DNA of 64,000 nucleotides, from positions 2,480,001 to 2,544,000 of the forward strand of contig OZ234497.1 of the NCBI GenBank assembly GCA_965153455.1. The letters are read 5' to 3'. This document shows positions 58,721 through 64,000 of the stretch, piece after piece. Both the position numbers and the translations under genes were made by a program. This DNA is from Sphagnum compactum (lineage: Eukaryota > Bryophyta > Sphagnopsida > Sphagnales). Within the stretch, counting starts at the first letter, position 1. Every line of letters begins with the position of its first letter. The notes beneath the pieces are model-generated. The model was not told the origin of the DNA, did not search any database, and worked only from the letters and a program-made list of their open reading frames with translations.

Positions 58721-61700
58721 TCAAGAACCCCTACCTGCATATGGAAGTTTGCTACTGTTGAAACCCATAACTCCATCTGCAGCTGCTGGATGCTCAAAGT
58801 GGGAAGGCCTTTTTGATTTAGTGCTCCTTGAGTGGCCCATGTAGTGGAGATTTTGTGACTGTTGGGTCCCTTGATTCACATCCCCATTAATCAGGCCATA
58901 GAATACTGTGGACAGATCATTCCTTGAAGAGACAAGAGGAGGGAGCCCTGTAACATCTGTATCGGAAAATGATTGCTGTGATGATGATTCATGATCCAGA
59001 GGCAACTCTTCCATGGTCTGGACACAAAGGCCACAAACATCCAAACTCACATCTCCTATCAAACATTTCTCCACCCATTAAGCTCAGTTCCTCAAGCCAA
59101 CCAGGCCACATGAAGAAAATCCCTGCTTCTAAAAACGTCTGAAGAATTATGCACTACTGTTGCTGTATGAGTTATCTGACACAGTACTTATATGTCAAAC
59201 CTCTCTTTGCTAAAAACTTCATCATTCCCATTAGTCTAGAAACCAGGCATATTAGACTTTCTTCACAGGATTGCTGCCTCCTGCAACTTAAATCATTGCT
59301 TCACCCAACTTGGTATTGTTGTCAGGTGATCAGCACAGGCGTGTGCTAGACTTCTGGAAGCTAAGTTTAGAAGCTTTCCAGAAGTCCATATGAAGAGATT
59401 AATGGTTTCTTCAAAGACTGGACACAGGTAAGATGAGAAGGGGAAGAAATGCAAATTGCTCCAAATAAACGATGTGACCAAAAAGGGATCTCTGGATACC
59501 AAAGATCTTCATAAATGGCTTAACTAGAGAGTCCACTCTAGATTACACATTAAACTAGGCCGTTTCTACAGAAAATCTACAGAAGCCCCAGCTGCAGATC
59601 AAAAAAATGTGGTGTCCAATTCCTGCACAGACAGTTAAAGGTCCCTCAGCTGCAGGCTTCAGTTCCATCTCACATGCAAGCCATGCACTTCAAGAAGAGA
59701 GCGTTCTTACATATGTGCTATACATCCCAACTCTTTTCATGAACCCACAAAGTTGCCACCCTCCTGACTGTTTCTCATGTAAAATCACCTAGATCAACAA
59801 GCCCCTTATTGGTTCAAGGAACATAGTTTGGGTGTAGCTATCTGGAAGTCCAGCATCTCCCAATTAGGGCTTCTAAAGGTTTTGTAGCCATGTTGGCCAA
59901 GTGTCCAACAGAAGCCAGAAAGAAGAAACTAAAAAATGATGAAGACAATGAAAAAAATGGATGTTGCAATGTTCTACATACCCAGGCAGCTTGCTGCAGC
60001 ACACGCAAAATTTCTTTGCAACGCTTTCGCTTCACTGCAACTTCTTCCTTTTCTTGGAGCATCTCCTCAAACAAGCTCTCCCTGAAAATGTGCCAACCAA
60101 ATAAATTAGTTACTGATCTCAGAACTCCATGTATCTTGATTTCAAAGCTTCAAGAACACAGTCGAGCAAAGCATGAACTGGGTCACAGCTATATGATCTA
60201 GCATGATAATGAGCTTAACAGTTCAAAACAGCCTACTGCCTGAGAACAAAAGAAGCTGGTCTGAATTATCTAGTTCCCACCAGAGGTAATTATACCTGTA
60301 CAGCTTTCTGATAAAAACACTGTGGAGTTCCCGCTTCACATGGTTAACCTACTCATGCACAATTCTTCCAACTTCAGCCACTAAAAAACAATGACAAGAT
60401 GAACATGAGTGATAACATCTCATTCATTATTGCTAAGTAAACATCCCCTGCTGCATGTGTTGACTTCTCAGCAATTTGGCTAATTCCAGCAGCCTTTGGC
60501 GATGCATCAGCAGCAACATGGCTATAACACACTGATACAATTCAGACTTCCTCAACATAATCAAACATTCCACTGTAATAATGCTGCTTGATGCTAACAG
60601 AATCAAGGTATAAATAACTCCTTTGTGCCTACTCTCTACTACCCTTTTTGTTCCATCCAGCAGCTCTGGTGGTCACGCTTCAGCAATAGTCAATTAAAAA
60701 ACTTGACAAACCAGAGTGCAACAACACACCAAACTTGGCACTGAACCAACTCACCAGGAAATGCATGATGGCTTTGGGCACTGCATCTTGAATATTTTTG
60801 CGTACAATGTCATAGTAGGATTTCAACAGCAGCCGTGTTACAGCAATCTCCAAAGTCTCTTGCTCAGTTTGAGCATCTGTTGACCTCAGCACTGCTGGTG
60901 GCTGCAGAAACATAGTCAATGATATCATTATAAGTGCACTTAGTTATCTGGTTCTACTGAACATGATTTGCCGGCATCATACATCTGCATGACACCTTGC
61001 CCATCCAATACTACTGTGTCCAAATAGCCTCAGCCACATCTGCAAACCACCCTTATCTATTTGTCAACCCCTATCACAAACACCAGCCGAGGAAAAATCT
61101 CCTTGCACTGATGCAACAATGAATACATCACCAGCAGGTTTGTTGATCTGATCAGCAGTATGCCAGCGTCTACATGCAATTGTCAATATTATGTGTTTGT
61201 CACAAGAATATGAACAATGTAGTCATTCTCAACCAAGGAATCCAAGTTTCTGAACATATCTCACATCTAAAACCAGGCCAAGAGAGCTTTGTTGACAGTT
61301 GCTGCTTCTAGCATGAGAGTCCTCAAGAGGATTATTCTGGTAAGTTAGAAAGTTCCAAGGAAAATCAACAAAAAATTACTGGAGGTGCTGACCTCATGAA
61401 GCTGAATGGTTGCAAATGTATGCTCCACAGATCCTTGGGCATCTTCACTGTAGTCACGGTTAATCACTTGCTCTTTATTGATGCCATTTACTGTACGCAC
61501 CTCACTACTAGAAAATATGGATGAAATCCCCCAGCTTCCTCCAGTTGCAGAGTTCCCTGAAAAGAAAGAAGGCAGCCCCTTCCACACATCTAAGCTGGTT
61601 TTGAACCATTGCCACTAGTTGGGTAGTCATCAACATGATGTAAGGATGTGAGATTACTTGAACATATATTGCAGAGACTATACGTTGCAGATATTATATA

Positions 61701-63668
61701 TTGCAGAGACCATCATTTCCAATGACTTTCTAGAAATAATCTTGGACAAACATTGCAGCCAAGAAAATTCTATCATGTATCTGCCAGCAAAGTGCCCCAA
61801 CACAAAGTGCAACAACTGTCGGCAGCCCCTTCTTTATCTCAATTCTAGAGGATCGAGAACAAGCTCCATGCCCTTACCTGAGGGACTGGGCTTCTCCAGA
61901 TGCAAAGCCGAAGGTTTTGCTGCAATCTGTGAAAAGGAGAGAAACTATAATCAGTACACTTAAATGCATGAAAAAACCACAATTGCCTAGTTATCCCTGA
62001 TTTGAAACCCTTTATTTTTATGCAAAATCCTTGACATGGAGAACCACCTCGGCTCCTCTTATACAATCTGAGGGAGTGTATTGACTTGCAGAGGAAATGG
62101 ACAATGAATCAACATACAAGAGCTCTTGGCAATTGGATGCCATTACGTACATGTTCATGGGCATGAAGTGTAGAGGCATTTGTGCGGGCCAAAATTGCTC
62201 GTGCCTTGGCTGCCTTCTCTGGTAAGGGCAGCCTATCAGCTCCAGGCTCCTTCCAATCATGAACATCCTACCAATTACAATATGTTACTTTGCACATCCA
62301 ACTAATCCAGAAGCACCTTCAACATGCAATGATCCATCTTACACTTCTCATGTAGAGTTGATATTTACAGAGCAAATCTCCTTGTAACACTGCACATCGT
62401 GTCCTTCCTGTGTTTCTCCATCATACATATGGAAAAGTGCACAGGAGCAACGAATTTCAACTGGAATGTCAAGGGTCTGAAAACAAATTCAAGTTCCAAA
62501 TCCATACTGATTATTTTCTGATTTATTTACTACATGAGAAGCAACTGATTGTGCTACAAGAGAATATTCACAGAATAAGTCTCTAACTTTATCCAAAACA
62601 ATATTATGTGAACTGCAACCCCCATCAAAGCAAAAGCAAAGCAGAATCCTGAAAACACTAAAATGGGCACAATTTCATGCCATGTACAAGTCCTCATCCC
62701 AAGCTGCCTGGGTTCCCTTTATCCAGGCAATAAACATTGGCTTTGGTCAAGTCAGACATTGGCACCTTGGCACTCCGTTGTTGCTGCAGAGCAATGTCTA
62801 CAGCTTTACTGCCTCCAACAAAGTTTGGATGTGATGTGTTGATATAGTCCATCTGCCAAGAATAGACCCATTCACACCATGTCAAACTACCATCCCGGAA
62901 GTAGACAAGATAGACAATGGGCAGTAATGACCAGCTGCAGTTCCAGATAATCTTGAGAATTACCATCTACAATTTCATACTACGGATGTCCATGTTGGAC
63001 TGTCTCAGAATTCTAAAATGCTAGGGCCCCATCTGACAATATATGAGGATATGAGAGAGTGATCAGGGCAGTTTACCACTGTAACATCTCAAATTTGTTT
63101 CTCAAGGGGTGCTGGCATGGCAGTGGCATAGTGAGCCAAAGATCCAGTAAGCCATCAGGGGTTAAGCGTACATTACCTCCATTTCAATGAGATGGCTGAT
63201 CATAGTTTCTGCAGGAGCCAAACCCTCCCGCAAGAAACTTGCGACCACTTCCTCAATGCGCCTCCGCAAATGTGGAAAGCGTTCCAGCTCATGTGTTTCA
63301 CACCTGTGTGATATCTGCAAAGTGAAGCATCACCTGACTTATGGGGATTGTCTGATTTAAATTGACTTTTCTTCTGATATCTATCATGTATGTGAGTGTA
63401 GAATCATTACCTATGAATAGAATCCAAGAGTTGCAGATGAGGACATGATTCCACACCAAACATTTCAAGGAGAGATTACCATGTGTGTTTCTTTTTGCAG
63501 AATGTGTTGACACTCTTTTACATGTACTATTCAGAAAAATGTAGGGCTGCAGAGAGGCTCAAGCTTCAACATTACCTTGACAAGCTCATCATAAATAAAA
63601 CGAGCACACTGCAAGCTTGGCTCCAGTAATCGTGCAATCTGGCGGCGCACAAGTAGTTCAAATGGTAC
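58721..63668 (-). CDS. DRP3: Dynamin-related protein 3 (DRP3-type), 3' half of the gene
   Basis: Minus-strand exons in coding order: 63668-63576, 63314-63177, 62852-62766, 62267-62151, 61926-61878, 61556-61393, 60901-60755, 60348-60296, 60081-59982, 59017-58721 (TGA). All junction phases agree; they encode about 414 residues, roughly half of a usual DRP3 (about 800). The GTPase domain and most of the stalk lie beyond the right edge. Seen in order: [32 protein letters not shown] and [18 protein letters not shown] (end of stalk), a variable linker with KARAILART and [12 protein letters not shown], then the GTPase effector domain ([86 protein letters not shown]) and a 90-residue Ser-rich tail. 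No pleckstrin-homology or proline-rich domain is present, which excludes DRP2. DRP3 GTPases polymerise on mitochondria and peroxisomes to drive fission. The exon 3 end is uncertain (62766, or 62736 via a weaker donor). Confidence 0.94.
62369..62476 (-). CDS. Candidate cassette exon in the DRP3 linker
   Basis: Within the 498-base intron between DRP3 exons 3 and 4, a stretch of exactly 36 open codons is flanked on the minus strand by a strong acceptor (TGTTTTCAG) and a usable donor (TCT then GTAAAT), phase 0 at both ends, so its inclusion would keep the reading frame. It would encode [20 protein letters not shown] and 16 further residues, with four Cys. Nothing like it is known to me in DRP3 proteins, so chance or an unused pseudo-exon is at least as likely. 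Confidence 0.25.
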
Positions 63669-64000
63669 CTGTGGTAATACACAGTGGGTGTCAGAAACAG
63701 GCTGGTCATATTGTTGAATCCTTGGCCATCTTTATCCCTACATACCTCCAAGATTAACAATACACAGTTTCCCTATCCCAAAAGCATCCCAAACATGCAC
63801 AACAGAGCACATGAATCTTGGCTCTCATCCTCCTACTCTTCTCTACAAAGTGTGATACAAAAAGTGGCCAAGTATTGAACTGAAAATTTGGTCGACTGAA
63901 TCTTCTGTCACTAAAAGATTTAACATGGAATGAAAGTCCACTGCTGTTACCTACATGGAACACACAGAAAATCCTGTGCAGATAACTTTCTCCAAATTCT
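63669..64000 (-). other. DRP3 intron at the window edge
   Basis: Sequence upstream of the acceptor at 63669-63670 shows no match to the preceding conserved DRP3 exon, so it is intronic to the end of the window. Confidence 0.6.

Overview
The window is nuclear DNA of a land plant. It has spliced genes with GT-AG (and probably GC-AG) introns, TTTAGGG-type telomere-like tracts, a plant-only filament-like plant protein gene, a plant-type DRP3 dynamin gene and decayed plant retroelements. Lineage cannot be fixed from the sequence alone. The intron-rich FPP gene and the long repeat-laden spacers would suit a seedless plant or gymnosperm as well as an angiosperm.

Layout. (1) Positions 1-1100 hold a possible minus-strand exon (235-354) of an unrecognised gene. 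(2) 1734-3886 is a small four-exon plus-strand gene for a 173-residue protein with a lysine-rich C-terminus; its first intron carries an unusual compound mini/microsatellite and seems to use a GC donor. (3) About 3.9-48 kb is a gene-poor, AT-rich block built from decayed transposons: a Ty3/Gypsy gag-protease remnant at 17.0-18.9 kb, three tRNA-like SINE heads, two copies of a MITE family, a 1.1-kb inverted-repeat element, and a dispersed family rich in TAGG/CCTA. It also has many independent tandem arrays, telomere-like tracts and perfect hairpins. I see no convincing protein-coding gene in it. (4) 49866-56180 (+) is a nine-exon filament-like plant protein (FPP/DUF869) gene of about 1270 residues, behind a long CT-rich leader region (48.3-49.9 kb). 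(5) 58721-63668 (-) is the 3' half of a DRP3-type dynamin-related gene (ten exons in view: end of the stalk, variable linker, GED). Its 5' half, with the GTPase domain, lies beyond the right edge.

FPP and DRP3 converge, and their 3' ends are separated by three tandem-repeat blocks (56.30-56.48, 56.98-57.2 and 57.59-58.02 kb). The genes are not known to share a pathway: FPP is a coiled-coil structural protein and DRP3 divides mitochondria and peroxisomes. The main points for a second look are the two probable GC-AG introns, a candidate 36-codon cassette exon in the DRP3 linker, the MITE with a triplicated end, the large inverted-repeat element, and several perfect hairpins of small-RNA-precursor shape. 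No clearly new multi-gene system was found.
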